A DNA stretch of 50,368 nucleotides from a virus, in IMG/VR virus record IMGVR_UViG_3300044825_002715, positions 1-50,368 of that record, one strand, 5' to 3'. Each line of letters begins with the position of its first letter. The stretch's first letter is position 1. This document shows, one piece after another, positions 39,401-47,292 of the stretch. Position numbers and translations under genes: made by a program. The notes under the pieces are model-generated. The model was not told the DNA's origin, ran no database searches, and saw nothing but the letters and a program-made list of their open reading frames with translations.

Positions 39401-39650
39401 TGAAACTATTATTAATTCTCTTGAATTAATAGGAAATCTCCGTGGAGTTAAATTTAATTGGAAAGACACTAATAAACCATCTATGGGTGTTCTTGCACAA
39501 GAACTAGAAGAAATTATTCCTCAACTTGTGAGTGAAAATAACTTTAATCATAAAACTGTTAATTATAGTGGATTGATTGGTGTTATTATTGAAGCAATAA
39601 AAGAACTCAAATTAAAAGTTGAGATGCTTGAAGAAAAATCTAAATATTAA
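36498..39650 (+). CDS. Collagen-like tail fibre with S74 chaperone domain (1050 aa)
   Basis: After a short head (MGNLISGKVVGADGEFISL ... DTDGTRYWSPGG) the protein is mostly collagen-like G-X-Y triplets, GIQGTQ and GPQ variants, from about residue 50 to 890. One globular insert (about 383-435) interrupts it. About 16 copies of a GSNANVQ unit and three of GSDSNAQ break the triplet phase. The C-terminus is a peptidase S74 intramolecular chaperone: SDIKLKDNI with Ser960 and Lys965, LRGVKFNWKD, GVLAQELEEIIPQL, and a coiled coil. S74 domains trimerise fibres and cut themselves off. It is probably a long flexible host-binding fibre. Confidence 0.85.
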   Translation: MGNLISGKVVGADGEFISLEDAERYLGKPGVNGYLLASDTDGTRYWSPGGVQGVQGAQGTQGIQGIQGTQGIQGIQGTTGIQGIQGTQGIQGPQATQGIQGTQGIQGEGIQGPQGIQGTQGIQGTQGIQGSNANVQGIQGTQGIQGPQGTQGIQGPQGTQGIQGTQGIQGSNANVQGIQGTQGIQGTQGIQGTQGIQGTQGIQGTQGIQGSNANVQGIQGSQGIQGTQGIQGRQGIQGSQGIQGSQGIQGSNANVQGIQGTIGTQGIQGTEGTEGPQGIQGTQGIQGTQGIQGTQGIQGTQGIQGTQGIQGTQGIQGSNANVQGIQGSQGIQGTQGIQGRQGIQGTQGIQGTQGIQGSNANVQGIQGTIGTQGIQGSQGNDGTSVTIIGSLPLTSGTENSQLVAAWPDAAAGDGVIDSNLGNLWVSDGNDNWTNVGNIRGPQGTQGIQGTQGIQGRQGIQGPQGTQGIQGTQGIQGSNANVQGIQGTQGTQGIQGTQGIQGPQGTQGIQGTQGIQGSNANVQGIQGPQGIQGTQGIQGSNANVQGIQGTQGIQGRQGIQGTQGIQGPQGIQGTQGIQGSNANVQGIQGTQGIQGSQGIQGSQGIQGSQGIQGPQGIQGTQGIQGSNANVQGIQGTQGIQGTQGIKGSDSNAQGPQGIQGTQGIQGSNANVQGIQGTQGIQGRQGIQGPQGIQGTQGIQGTQGIQGSNANVQGIQGTQGIQGTQGIKGSDSNAQGAQGIQGTQGIQGIQGSNANVQGIQGTQGIQGTQGIQGTQGIQGAQGIQGTQGIQGIQGSNANVQGIQGTQGIQGTQGIKGSDSNAQGAQGIQGTQGIQGTQGIQGTQGIQGRQGIQGTQGIQGTQGIQGSNANVQGIQGTQGIQGRQGIQGTQGIKGDGNQISVTDTTGQFTYYPVFVRDPSTGILTPYVKTNTTAFSFTIPSDSTKGSLAVGGDITAGGDISSGSDIKLKDNIETIINSLELIGNLRGVKFNWKDTNKPSMGVLAQELEEIIPQLVSENNFNHKTVNYSGLIGVIIEAIKELKLKVEMLEEKSKY
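36648..39168 (+). repeat. Collagen-like triplet repeat array
   Basis: Long tandem 9- and 18-nt units coding GIQ-GTQ and related triplets fill the gene. Codons for Gly vary (GGT/GGA), and whole blocks recur almost identically, such as the GTTCCAATGCGAATGTCCAAGG segment, which suggests recombination. A non-repeat insert lies at about 37644-37810. Confidence 0.9.
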
Positions 39651-39664
39651 TATAGGAGATTCAA

Positions 39665-40207
39665 ATGTCTAAGAATAGAGAACTATCACAATTTGGGTCT
39701 TTTGTTTATATTACTGATGAAACTAAAAGTATTGGAATTGCAACTGAAGCAACTCCTTATATTGGAATAGGAACTGGAAATGCCACATCAAAACTTCACG
39801 TAGTTGGAAATGTTAACGTTGTTGGAGTTTTAACAGCAACCACTTTTTATGGTGATGGTTCTAACTTATCGGGAGTTAATAATAATTCTATACAAATAAA
39901 TGGAACATTTAATGCAGCTGCTGGAATTCCAGAAGATATAGATTCTTTTTCTATTGATACTAATAATTTAAAATCTCTTGAATATAGTTTATTTTTTGAA
40001 AATGGTAATAAAATTCAAGTGCAAAAAGTTCTTGTAATGAATAATGGAACAACTGCATATTCTCAAGAATATGGAATTATGTACGATCCTTCACAAATTG
40101 TTTCGGTTGGTGCAACAATAAGTGGTTTAACTTACAAATTAACAGCTACTCCAGAAACTGGAATTTCTGGCATAACTACATATAGACTTCTAAGATTAGA
40201 AATATGA
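39665..40207 (+). CDS. Tail fibre-like protein (180 aa)
   Basis: MSKNRELSQFGSFVYITDETKSIGIATEATPYIGIGTGNATSKLHVVGNVNVVGVLTATTFYGDGSNLSGVNNNS. The LHVVGNVNVVGVLTATTFYGDGSNLSG part is the standard beta-strand fibre segment shared by cyanophage fibres. The second half (DSFSIDTNNLKSLEYSLFFENGNKIQVQKVLVM) is a small beta domain. TATAGGAG precedes the ATG. It is followed by the protease gene with an ATGA overlap. Confidence 0.65.
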   Translation: MSKNRELSQFGSFVYITDETKSIGIATEATPYIGIGTGNATSKLHVVGNVNVVGVLTATTFYGDGSNLSGVNNNSIQINGTFNAAAGIPEDIDSFSIDTNNLKSLEYSLFFENGNKIQVQKVLVMNNGTTAYSQEYGIMYDPSQIVSVGATISGLTYKLTATPETGISGITTYRLLRLEI

Positions 40208-43200
40208 TTAACACTGATTTTGATTTTGAATATCAAAAAAGAAAAGAAGAATTTTTAAAGTATAAAAGTACTCTTCCTAAGGAACCTGAAATTGGATTAA
40301 AAGAGTATTATGTTGGTTGTTATGATAAAGATGGGTGGGAATACGTTCATGAGATTTTAATGAAGGATGGAACTTTAGAAGATAATATTCCATCACATTC
40401 TTGCATTTGTGTTAATGATTGCCTTCACAGTGAAACTAGAGGAATATACTTATTAACCGATGATGAGGCAGAAGAACTTAGAAATCATCCAAAGGTTAAT
40501 TATGTTATTATTAATACGGGAAAATATCCGGGAACTTATTCAGATAACCCAGATGATATAAGCACTCTTACCAAAATTGATAGATATTCTACTCCAGTAA
40601 AACATCAAAGATATATTGGAGCAACAACAATTATTCCGTCTTCTCCGGATTCATCTCTTCTCAATAGAGGAAGTTGGCAATTAAAACGACATCAACAAAA
40701 AACAAATCCATGGCAGGCAAGTAGCACTTCTATTTTTGAAGATAAAATAAATCAATATGGAGATGGAACTGATATTGATATTATTGTAGCTGATACTGAA
40801 ATGTGGTTTGGACATATTGAATTTCAGAATAGATATGATTATGCTACTTCAGAATTTAATGGAAATGTGGTCAATATTCCAGAATTGATCGGACCAAAAG
40901 GTTACAGAGGTGGAAACCTTCTTCCTGGAAATGGTTCTTGTGACATTTTAGATCTTGTTTTGGATGCACCTTATTATTTGGATCCAGATTTCTTTAATGC
41001 AGATTCTAATAATAGATTAATGACAAGATGGGATGGAACCATAGTACCTACTGAAAGTGCTGCTAGAGGTTGGTGGTCTAATAATTCATTACAATATAGA
41101 TCTTCAAAATTTGTGAGTTCTTCAAATGGAGGAACTGCGATTGGTGATGATGATTTTGGATCTATTACAATCAATTCTTCTTACACAAGAGCAAGGTGTA
41201 ATGGAAGTAATACTGCAAAACAAACTGGTAGTGAAACACATGGAACCTCATGTGCTTCTTTAGCATATGGTAGACAATATGGATGGGCATATAATGCAAA
41301 TAAGTGGTTTTTAAATATGTACGGAACTGGAAGTAATTCTTATGCTGTTGGATTTGATTTGCAAAAAATATTTCATAAAATAAAACCTATTAATCCTTCA
41401 TACGGAAATAAAAATCCCACAGTTTCAAGTAATAGTTGGGGACTTAGGCAAGAGGTTAGAGAAAACAATACTGCTCCTATTGACCTTAATGAATCTACTA
41501 CTTTTATTCATCAAATTTCACTTGGAGAGACTTGGAATAGTAGTAATATAACGGGAATAACTACTAGTATTTCTTTAAGGACTGAGGAAATATATCCTTC
41601 TGCATTCTTTTTTAAACCTGATGGATCTAAATGTTATGTTATTGGTTCTCAAAAAATACTTTACGAATATAATTTAACTGATTGGAATATTTCTACTTTA
41701 AGTTATAGTGGTAATTCTTTCTCTTTTGAAAGTAGTTTATCTGGAGAAAATGTTTATGGTATGTTTTTTAAACCACAAGGAGATAAACTATACATTTTAA
41801 CTTCAAATGGAACTTCTTCAAAAATTTTTGAATTTAATTTAATTAACTGGAATATTAGTACAATTCAATCGACTAATAATACATTTTCTCGTACCGGAAA
41901 ACTTCCTGGAGATTTATTTTTTAAACCCGATGGAACAAAATTATATATTCTTAGTAATGATTTAAACACTGAAAGTTCTAATTCTAACTCAATATATCAA
42001 TATAATTTATCTACTCCATGGAATATTACTAATGCTACATTCGAAAAATCTATAACTGTTGGTAATAATATTGCAACAGGATTATTCTTTAAAGACGATG
42101 GATTAAGTTTATACGTCATAGTTTCATCTAATACTTCAACACTTCAAAGGATATCAAAAACTAACCTGACTAGTAGTTGGGATATTGGAACTCAAAGTTC
42201 TTTTGTGCTAAGATTTTTTGATTTTACTAGAAATCCTCAATCAATATTTTTTAAACCTGATGGCAGTAATATTTTCGTTATTGGAGATACTAAAAAACTA
42301 CGTTTTTACTATAAATTTAGAAACGAACCTTGGAATTCTTTTTCTATAAAAGATACTGGTGCTCTTGAACCATTTCCAGAATTTATGAATTATTATAGAC
42401 TTGAACAGAATGTAAAAAGAAGAGTCTGTGAATTAACCGGAGGGCATCCGGCAATAACTTCTGGACAAGAATTAATAAATTCTGGTGTTATATTTGTTGC
42501 TGCGGCAGGAAATAACAATCAAAAACTAGTTAAATCAAATCATCCAGATTATAATAATTATCATTCAAATTATCAAGGACTTACTTTTGAAGAGTCCACA
42601 ACTAATTCAATATATTCAACAGTGAATTTTCATCCCACATATAATTCTCATAATCGCCCTGGATTTCCTATTCATATATCAAAGAATGAATCTGGAGAAT
42701 ATAAATGTGTTATTGTTGGTGCTTTAAATGATGTTCCTGTAGGTGTTCCTTTACTTTTCTCTGATTCTCGTGAATCCAAAGCATCATATTCAAATATGGG
42801 AAATGCAGTTGATTGTTTTTGTGCGGCTGATGATGTTTTAGCAGCAACAACTGGTACTTCTGGAATCTCTAGATATGATAATTATTATTATTTAAATAAT
42901 ACTAAATCTTTAATTAATCTGGATGTTCAGTTTAATGGAACAAGTGCCGCTTGTCCAGTTGCTGCTGGAATTATTGCTACAAAACTACAATATAGTAGAG
43001 ATTGGACAATTGACGACGTAAAAAATTGGATATCGGGATTAGAATCACAAACATCCGAATCTTTGTATTTTGGAACAGAGTCTATTACTTCATCCGATTC
43101 AACTTGGAGTGATAGTTATAATATGCAAGGAAATCTTGGAATTGTACTTTATGATGATGCATTAACAGGTAATGAACCGTCAACTTTGGCTGAAATTTCA

Positions 43201-43422
43201 TCAATATCTGATTTTACTCTAAACCCTGGAGATGTTGTTAACATTCAAGTATCTTCCTCCGATTTATTAAATGGAACTTATTATTACACTATAGAAGCAG
43301 GACCAGGATCATCTGTCAGTGCTGGAACTTCTATTTCTTCCTCCGATTTTTCTAATAATTCTTTATCTGGTAGTTTTGAAGTTTCCTCTGGTAATGGAAC
43401 CATATCACTTACTATTCAATAG
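40204..43422 (+). CDS. Subtilisin-like serine protease with inserted beta-propeller (1072 aa)
   Basis: All three catalytic segments of the S8 family are present: IIVAD197-TEMWFGH, TH346-GTSCAS, and NGTS914-AACPVAAG, plus the oxyanion AAAGN770. A propeptide-like N-terminus has YYVGCYDKDGWEYV and IYLLTDDEAEELRNHPKVNYVI. Between the SSNSWG strand and the oxyanion segment lies an insert (about 440-715) with five FFKPDGxKxYVIG-type repeats, a likely beta-propeller. A Ser-rich beta domain ends the protein. No signal peptide is seen. Position in the fibre operon suggests a virion protease acting on host surface or on phage fibres. Confidence 0.85.
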   Translation: MINTDFDFEYQKRKEEFLKYKSTLPKEPEIGLKEYYVGCYDKDGWEYVHEILMKDGTLEDNIPSHSCICVNDCLHSETRGIYLLTDDEAEELRNHPKVNYVIINTGKYPGTYSDNPDDISTLTKIDRYSTPVKHQRYIGATTIIPSSPDSSLLNRGSWQLKRHQQKTNPWQASSTSIFEDKINQYGDGTDIDIIVADTEMWFGHIEFQNRYDYATSEFNGNVVNIPELIGPKGYRGGNLLPGNGSCDILDLVLDAPYYLDPDFFNADSNNRLMTRWDGTIVPTESAARGWWSNNSLQYRSSKFVSSSNGGTAIGDDDFGSITINSSYTRARCNGSNTAKQTGSETHGTSCASLAYGRQYGWAYNANKWFLNMYGTGSNSYAVGFDLQKIFHKIKPINPSYGNKNPTVSSNSWGLRQEVRENNTAPIDLNESTTFIHQISLGETWNSSNITGITTSISLRTEEIYPSAFFFKPDGSKCYVIGSQKILYEYNLTDWNISTLSYSGNSFSFESSLSGENVYGMFFKPQGDKLYILTSNGTSSKIFEFNLINWNISTIQSTNNTFSRTGKLPGDLFFKPDGTKLYILSNDLNTESSNSNSIYQYNLSTPWNITNATFEKSITVGNNIATGLFFKDDGLSLYVIVSSNTSTLQRISKTNLTSSWDIGTQSSFVLRFFDFTRNPQSIFFKPDGSNIFVIGDTKKLRFYYKFRNEPWNSFSIKDTGALEPFPEFMNYYRLEQNVKRRVCELTGGHPAITSGQELINSGVIFVAAAGNNNQKLVKSNHPDYNNYHSNYQGLTFEESTTNSIYSTVNFHPTYNSHNRPGFPIHISKNESGEYKCVIVGALNDVPVGVPLLFSDSRESKASYSNMGNAVDCFCAADDVLAATTGTSGISRYDNYYYLNNTKSLINLDVQFNGTSAACPVAAGIIATKLQYSRDWTIDDVKNWISGLESQTSESLYFGTESITSSDSTWSDSYNMQGNLGIVLYDDALTGNEPSTLAEISSISDFTLNPGDVVNIQVSSSDLLNGTYYYTIEAGPGSSVSAGTSISSSDFSNNSLSGSFEVSSGNGTISLTIQ

Positions 43423-43430
43423 AAAATAAA

Positions 43431-43655
43431 ATGGCAAATAAATTATTTCGTTTAAGAATACGAGAAGGGTCTGTTGATGGAAATGTTGTAGCAACTACAG
43501 ATTATATTACTTTTTTTGATGTCAATGTACCACCTCCAGAACCACCTCCAGGACCAGAACCAGAACCACCATCTTTTGGTGGAGGTTTAGATTCTGTTAG
43601 ATTTGCTACTGGAAATGGTCTTATCTTTAAGGGTGTTATTATAAAATATACCTAA
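43431..43655 (+). CDS. Small proline-rich structural protein (74 aa)
   Basis: MANKLFRLRIREGSVDGNVVATTDYITFFDVNVPPPEPPPGPEPEPPSFGGGLDSVRFATGNGLIFKGVIIKYT. A beta segment, a proline/glutamate linker, and a Gly-rich second half make it look like a linker or tip protein of the fibres. Function is unknown. It starts 8 nt after the protease stop and is probably co-translated. Confidence 0.6.
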   Translation: MANKLFRLRIREGSVDGNVVATTDYITFFDVNVPPPEPPPGPEPEPPSFGGGLDSVRFATGNGLIFKGVIIKYT

Positions 43656-43662
43656 CTAAATA
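43656..43662 (+). promoter_or_regulatory. CTAAATA late-promoter-like motif
   Basis: CTAAATA directly follows a stop codon and lies inside TAACTA-AA-TAGTTA, a short inverted repeat. It is 20 nt before the ATG at 43677. Confidence 0.45.
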
Positions 43663-43676
43663 GTTAAAAAAGTCAA

Positions 43677-44129
43677 ATGGCGGATAAGAGTTTTGGCGTA
43701 AAGCAGATAAATTTAATAGGTGCCTCTGGAGTTCCTACAATTGAAAGTCCTACAAATTTAAATTTGAATGCTAATAATGTTGCTATCAGCACTGATGTTT
43801 CAGTTGGAGGAAATATTAATGTAATTGGAATTATTACAGCAACAGATTTTAATTCCACTTCGGATATAACAAAAAAAATTAATATTACTCCAATAACAGA
43901 CTCTTTAAATTTAATATCAAATTTGGAAGGAGTTAGATTTAATTGGATAGATACTGGAAATCCATCTGTTGGTGTCATTGCACAACAGATAGAACAATAT
44001 TTACCTGAATTAGTAAGTTCTGGTGAACATAAAACTGTAAATTATAATGGATTAATTGGAGTTTTGATTGAGGCAGTTAAAGAATTAAAAATTGAAGTTG
44101 AAGAATTAAAAAAGAAAATAAATAGTTAA
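43677..44129 (+). CDS. Short fibre protein ending in S74 chaperone domain (150 aa)
   Basis: A fibre-type start (NLNLNANNVAISTDVSVGGNINVIGIITATDF) is joined directly to a peptidase S74 domain: STSDITKKINI with Ser62 and Lys67, LEGVRFNWIDTGNPSVGVIAQQIEQYLPELV, GEHKTVNYNGLIGVLIEAVKELKIEVEELKKK. It is a paralogue of the C-terminus of the collagen-like fibre at 36498 with the same HKTVNY and IEAxKELK motifs. It may be a stub fibre, or a chaperone supplied in trans. Confidence 0.75.
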   Translation: MADKSFGVKQINLIGASGVPTIESPTNLNLNANNVAISTDVSVGGNINVIGIITATDFNSTSDITKKINITPITDSLNLISNLEGVRFNWIDTGNPSVGVIAQQIEQYLPELVSSGEHKTVNYNGLIGVLIEAVKELKIEVEELKKKINS

Positions 44130-44144
44130 AAATCAGTAAGAAAA

Positions 44145-44480
44145 ATGGCAGTTGCTGAAATCACTAATATAGTTATTGAAAAAGGAACTGACTTTGAGGC
44201 AACTTTTAATCTTTTTGATCCAGATCAATCAGCAACAGTTTTATCTGGACTCACTACAACTTATGCAGCAATTCGTAAGTATCCTGATGCGACTGCATAT
44301 GAAGAGTTTTCAAAAACTATTACCGCAGGAACTGGAACAATTAAACTTACATTATCTGCGGCACAAACTGCAAATCTTAAAGCGGGAAGAAATTATTTTG
44401 ACGTTGTTTTAACACTTAGTGGAAAGAAAACAAAGGTCATTAAAGGAACTGCAATTGTAGAAGAGAGTGCATCTGTATGA
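44145..44480 (+). CDS. Virion structural protein (111 aa)
   Basis: MAVAEITNIVIEKGTDFEATFNLFDPDQSATVLSGLTTTYAAIRKYPDATAYEEFSKTITAGTGTIKLTLSAAQTANLKAGRNYFDVVLTLSGKKTKVIKGTAIVEESASV. The IEKGTDFEATFNLFD ... ARIRKY ... GTIKLTLSAAQTANLKAGRNYFDVVLT pattern is that of a small Ig-like/BppU-N-type domain common in cyanophage tails. It overlaps the next gene by ATGA. Confidence 0.7.
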   Translation: MAVAEITNIVIEKGTDFEATFNLFDPDQSATVLSGLTTTYAAIRKYPDATAYEEFSKTITAGTGTIKLTLSAAQTANLKAGRNYFDVVLTLSGKKTKVIKGTAIVEESASV

Positions 44481-44815
44481 CTTATAAAGTTACTTACGTA
44501 TCTCCATATAATTTTTCAGTTAAGTCATCACAACCAATCAATCCAAAAGTTTCTATAGAATATAATTTAGAAATGCCACAATCACTAAACGAACTTACTG
44601 ATGTTGAGTTGAGTGGTAACAATTACGACCAATATGTTTTAGTTTATGACGCAACATCAGGTAAATGGAGAGATCGCAATCCAGATGAAGTTCTTTCTGC
44701 AGCAACTCTTCAACCAGATGCAGATAGAACAACTTATACATTACCTACTGAATTTGAGAATAAACTTGATGTTGATCTTGATGATCGTATTAATCTTGAT
44801 GCTGGTACTTTTTAG
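44477..44815 (+). CDS. Virion structural protein (112 aa)
   Basis: MTYKVTYVSPYNFSVKSSQPINPKVSIEYNLEMPQSLNELTDVELSGNNYDQYVLVYDATSGKWRDRNPDEVLSAATLQPDADRTTYTLP, ending INLDAGTF. The LNELTDVELSG...DQYVLVYDATSGKWRDRN segment is the fibre module often written L-x-D-V-x ... L-x-Y-D-x-x-x-x-K-W. Its last residues recur at the end of the next fibre protein. Confidence 0.65.
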   Translation: MTYKVTYVSPYNFSVKSSQPINPKVSIEYNLEMPQSLNELTDVELSGNNYDQYVLVYDATSGKWRDRNPDEVLSAATLQPDADRTTYTLPTEFENKLDVDLDDRINLDAGTF

Positions 44816-44818
44816 TTA

Positions 44819-44826
44819 AATAAATA
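44819..44826 (+). promoter_or_regulatory. Late-promoter-like AATAAATA
   Basis: AATAAATA lies in the 35-nt gap 25 nt before the ATG at 44851, at the spacing usual for late boxes here. Confidence 0.5.
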
Positions 44827-44850
44827 ACTAAAAGTAAATAGTGTAAAGAA

Positions 44851-47043
44851 ATGCCTGCACCCGTACTTCAGTTTAAGAGAGGTAATGCAGGAGTAGCAGG
44901 GACAGTTCCAGCACTCCGTCCTGGTGAACCAGCAATTTCGTTAAACAATTTTGACTTTTTTATTGGTATTGATACCTCAGTAGCAAATAATAAATTTTTC
45001 GGTTCTCATCGTTACTGGGGAAGAGAAGATGGAACCAACTCATTAAGATTTAAATTAGTTGATAAAGATGGAACAAACCATATTGCACTAAAATCGCCAG
45101 ATACTCTTGCTGGAATTGTAACTTATACACTTCCAGAAACTATTAATAATGGATACTTCTTAAAAACTAATGCAACTGGCGAACTTTCTTGGGCAGAAGT
45201 TGTCAGTAATATTAATATTGCAGCTGACACCGGAACTACTGATAATGTAAGTACTGGTGCAACAATTACATTTACTGGTGGAACAAATGTCAATACTGCA
45301 GTCACCAATGACACCATAACAATTAATCTTGATGATAATATTAATGTTTCTGGTGTAAGTACTTTTGCGTCAGGTGCAGTCATTGATTCTGTTCAAGTTG
45401 GAATTACAACAGGTAAAATTGAAACTACATCAGGAAAACTATCACTTACTTCAGCAACAGGAACTGTTGAAGTTACAAGTCATCTTGATGTTATTGGTGA
45501 TTTGGATGTAACTGGTAACGTTTATATTGGTGGAACCACAGTTACTCTTCGTGGTACTGATGTTTTTATTGAGAACAAAGATATTGTTCTTGGATATACT
45601 ACAACTACAAACCCAAATGATACAACTGCAAATCACGCTGGAGTTGCAATTGCATCTACAGAAGGAACTCCATTAACATCTTTCAGTGCATCTGGAATTA
45701 ATACACTTCCAGATACTTATAAGCAAATGATGTGGTTCAGGAGTGGAACTCTTGGATTTGCAACTGATGCATTTGCTTTTAACTATGGTGTAGCAATTGG
45801 AACTACAACAATGGCGAATGGAGTTCGCCTTGCTGTAGGATCTGGTATCACGATGAGTGATACTGCGGTTTCTGCAACAAACTTCTACGGTGCTTTTAAT
45901 GGCAATGCATCATCAGCAGACCAAGTTAAGACAGTCACTGCTGGAGATGCTGCAGGAACTTACTATGTAACTTTTGTAAATTCTCTTAATGGTTCTGCAA
46001 CCAATGAGACTGTTTATACTGATGATGGCATTTACTATAATCCAGGGACTAATACCTTTACAACTCAACATGCATTATTTACCGGTAATGTAGAGGTTCA
46101 AGGAACTTTAACAGGCACTGCAACTACTGCAACAAGAGCAAATAGTGTTGATGTTGTTGGTGTTGCAACTAACCAGAATTACTACATTACTTTGGTTGAT
46201 AGTTCAGGAAACTCTAAGTCAATTGGTGTTGATTCTGAATTCCTTTATAATCCAAATACCAATACTTTTACAGTTGGTACTGGTGTAGGAGTTACTCAAT
46301 TCTCTTCTTCAGTATCCACTGGTTCTTCAACTTCTTCCGTTCCTACATCATCTGCAGTTATTAATTATGTTGGAACTCAAATTGGAAATATTGATTTAAC
46401 ACTTGGAATTAATGCTGATACTGGTGGTCCAAGTACTGTTAGTACTTCACAAACTCTTACTATTAGTGGAACTGCAAGTGAAGTCAATACCTCAGTTTCT
46501 GGACAAACAATTACTGTTGGTCTTCCTGACGATGTTATTGTTGGGACTTCTTTAAGTGCTCCAACAGTTAGAACTAATTTAATTAAGTCGCAAGATACAA
46601 ATGAAACTGCCATTACAATTGCAGGCAATGATGTCACAATTGCAGGTGATCTTTACGTTAATGGAAGCACGACTCAAATTAATACAACATCAATTACAGT
46701 TGAAGATCGTACCATTGAACTTGGAATGGTAGATGGTTCTGCTCCATCATCTGCTACTACTTGGGACCTTGGGGTTTTCTTTAATTATTATACAGATTCT
46801 GCTAAAAAATCAGCACTTGTATGGGAACATTCTGTAAGTAGATTCCAATTAGGTTCTGTAGTATCTGATGGTGGTGGAACTGGAAATGATAATCCACAAC
46901 TTACCGTATCCACTTTTGCACCTATAGAAGTTGCAGAACTCTGGGTAAATAATAGTTGTACTGGTGGAGCACAGCAGGTTATTGGATGCGTCAGTTCAGA
47001 ACTAAGACTTCAAAATATCACGATTGACGCTGGAACATTCTAA
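44851..47043 (+). CDS. Tail fibre protein (730 aa)
   Basis: The start PAPVLQFKRGNAGVAGTVPALRPGEPAISLNNFDFFIGIDTS is the tail-attachment head of many cyanophage fibres. Beta-strand fibre segments follow: HLDVIGDLDVTGNVYIGGTTVTLRG, VTIAGDLYVNGSTTQINTTSITVEDRTIELG. Two larger modules contain DTTANHAGVAIASTEGTPL ... TYKQMMWFRSGTLGF, which recurs in the partial fibre at 47341. It ends ITIDAGTF. No enzymatic motif is seen; probable role is receptor binding. Confidence 0.75.
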   Translation: MPAPVLQFKRGNAGVAGTVPALRPGEPAISLNNFDFFIGIDTSVANNKFFGSHRYWGREDGTNSLRFKLVDKDGTNHIALKSPDTLAGIVTYTLPETINNGYFLKTNATGELSWAEVVSNINIAADTGTTDNVSTGATITFTGGTNVNTAVTNDTITINLDDNINVSGVSTFASGAVIDSVQVGITTGKIETTSGKLSLTSATGTVEVTSHLDVIGDLDVTGNVYIGGTTVTLRGTDVFIENKDIVLGYTTTTNPNDTTANHAGVAIASTEGTPLTSFSASGINTLPDTYKQMMWFRSGTLGFATDAFAFNYGVAIGTTTMANGVRLAVGSGITMSDTAVSATNFYGAFNGNASSADQVKTVTAGDAAGTYYVTFVNSLNGSATNETVYTDDGIYYNPGTNTFTTQHALFTGNVEVQGTLTGTATTATRANSVDVVGVATNQNYYITLVDSSGNSKSIGVDSEFLYNPNTNTFTVGTGVGVTQFSSSVSTGSSTSSVPTSSAVINYVGTQIGNIDLTLGINADTGGPSTVSTSQTLTISGTASEVNTSVSGQTITVGLPDDVIVGTSLSAPTVRTNLIKSQDTNETAITIAGNDVTIAGDLYVNGSTTQINTTSITVEDRTIELGMVDGSAPSSATTWDLGVFFNYYTDSAKKSALVWEHSVSRFQLGSVVSDGGGTGNDNPQLTVSTFAPIEVAELWVNNSCTGGAQQVIGCVSSELRLQNITIDAGTF

Positions 47044-47059
47044 TATTAAATTATAGTTT

Positions 47060-47066
47060 CTAAATA
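47060..47066 (+). promoter_or_regulatory. CTAAATA late-promoter-like box overlapping a terminator
   Basis: CTAAATA shares bases with the left arm of the terminator at 47062. Transcription from it would begin around 47073, in the terminator loop, so its own RNA would lack the full hairpin. Confidence 0.45.
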
Positions 47067-47093
47067 CACTCAGGAAATTGAGTGTATTTTTTT
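47062..47093 (+). terminator. Rho-independent terminator
   Basis: AAATACACTCA (47062-47072) pairs perfectly over 11 bp with TGAGTGTATTT (47079-47089), six-nt loop, T run to 47093. It ends the fibre operon that includes the 730-residue protein. The next ATG begins directly after the T run. Confidence 0.85.
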
Positions 47094-47285
47094 ATGACTG
47101 ATGAAGACTTAAAGGCAATTCTTGCAAAATATCAACAAAAATCCTTTGAACTTTTTAATCAAAATATTGTATTAGAAACTCAAGTAGAGCAATTAAATAA
47201 AACAATAAGTTCTTTAAAAGTAGACCTCGAAAAATTATCTTTAAAACCCAAAAGAACAATAAAGCAAGAAGAAGATTTTCAATAA
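47094..47285 (+). CDS. Small coiled-coil protein (63 aa)
   Basis: MTDEDLKAILAKYQQKSFELFNQNIVLETQVEQLNKTISSLKVDLEKLSLKPKRTIKQEEDFQ. Heptad-like hydrophobic spacing (I, L, F, L, V, L, I, L, L, L) indicates a coiled coil with a basic-acidic tail. It lacks a Shine-Dalgarno sequence, because the T run of the terminator directly precedes the ATG. It could be a fibre-assembly or trimerisation helper, which is inference from its place between two fibre genes. Confidence 0.6.
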   Translation: MTDEDLKAILAKYQQKSFELFNQNIVLETQVEQLNKTISSLKVDLEKLSLKPKRTIKQEEDFQ

Positions 47286-47288
47286 ATA
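47281..47288 (+). promoter_or_regulatory. Late-promoter-like AATAAATA
   Basis: AATAAATA overlaps the stop of the coiled-coil gene and precedes the collagen-like fibre gene by about 50 nt. Confidence 0.45.
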
Positions 47289-47292
47289 ATAA

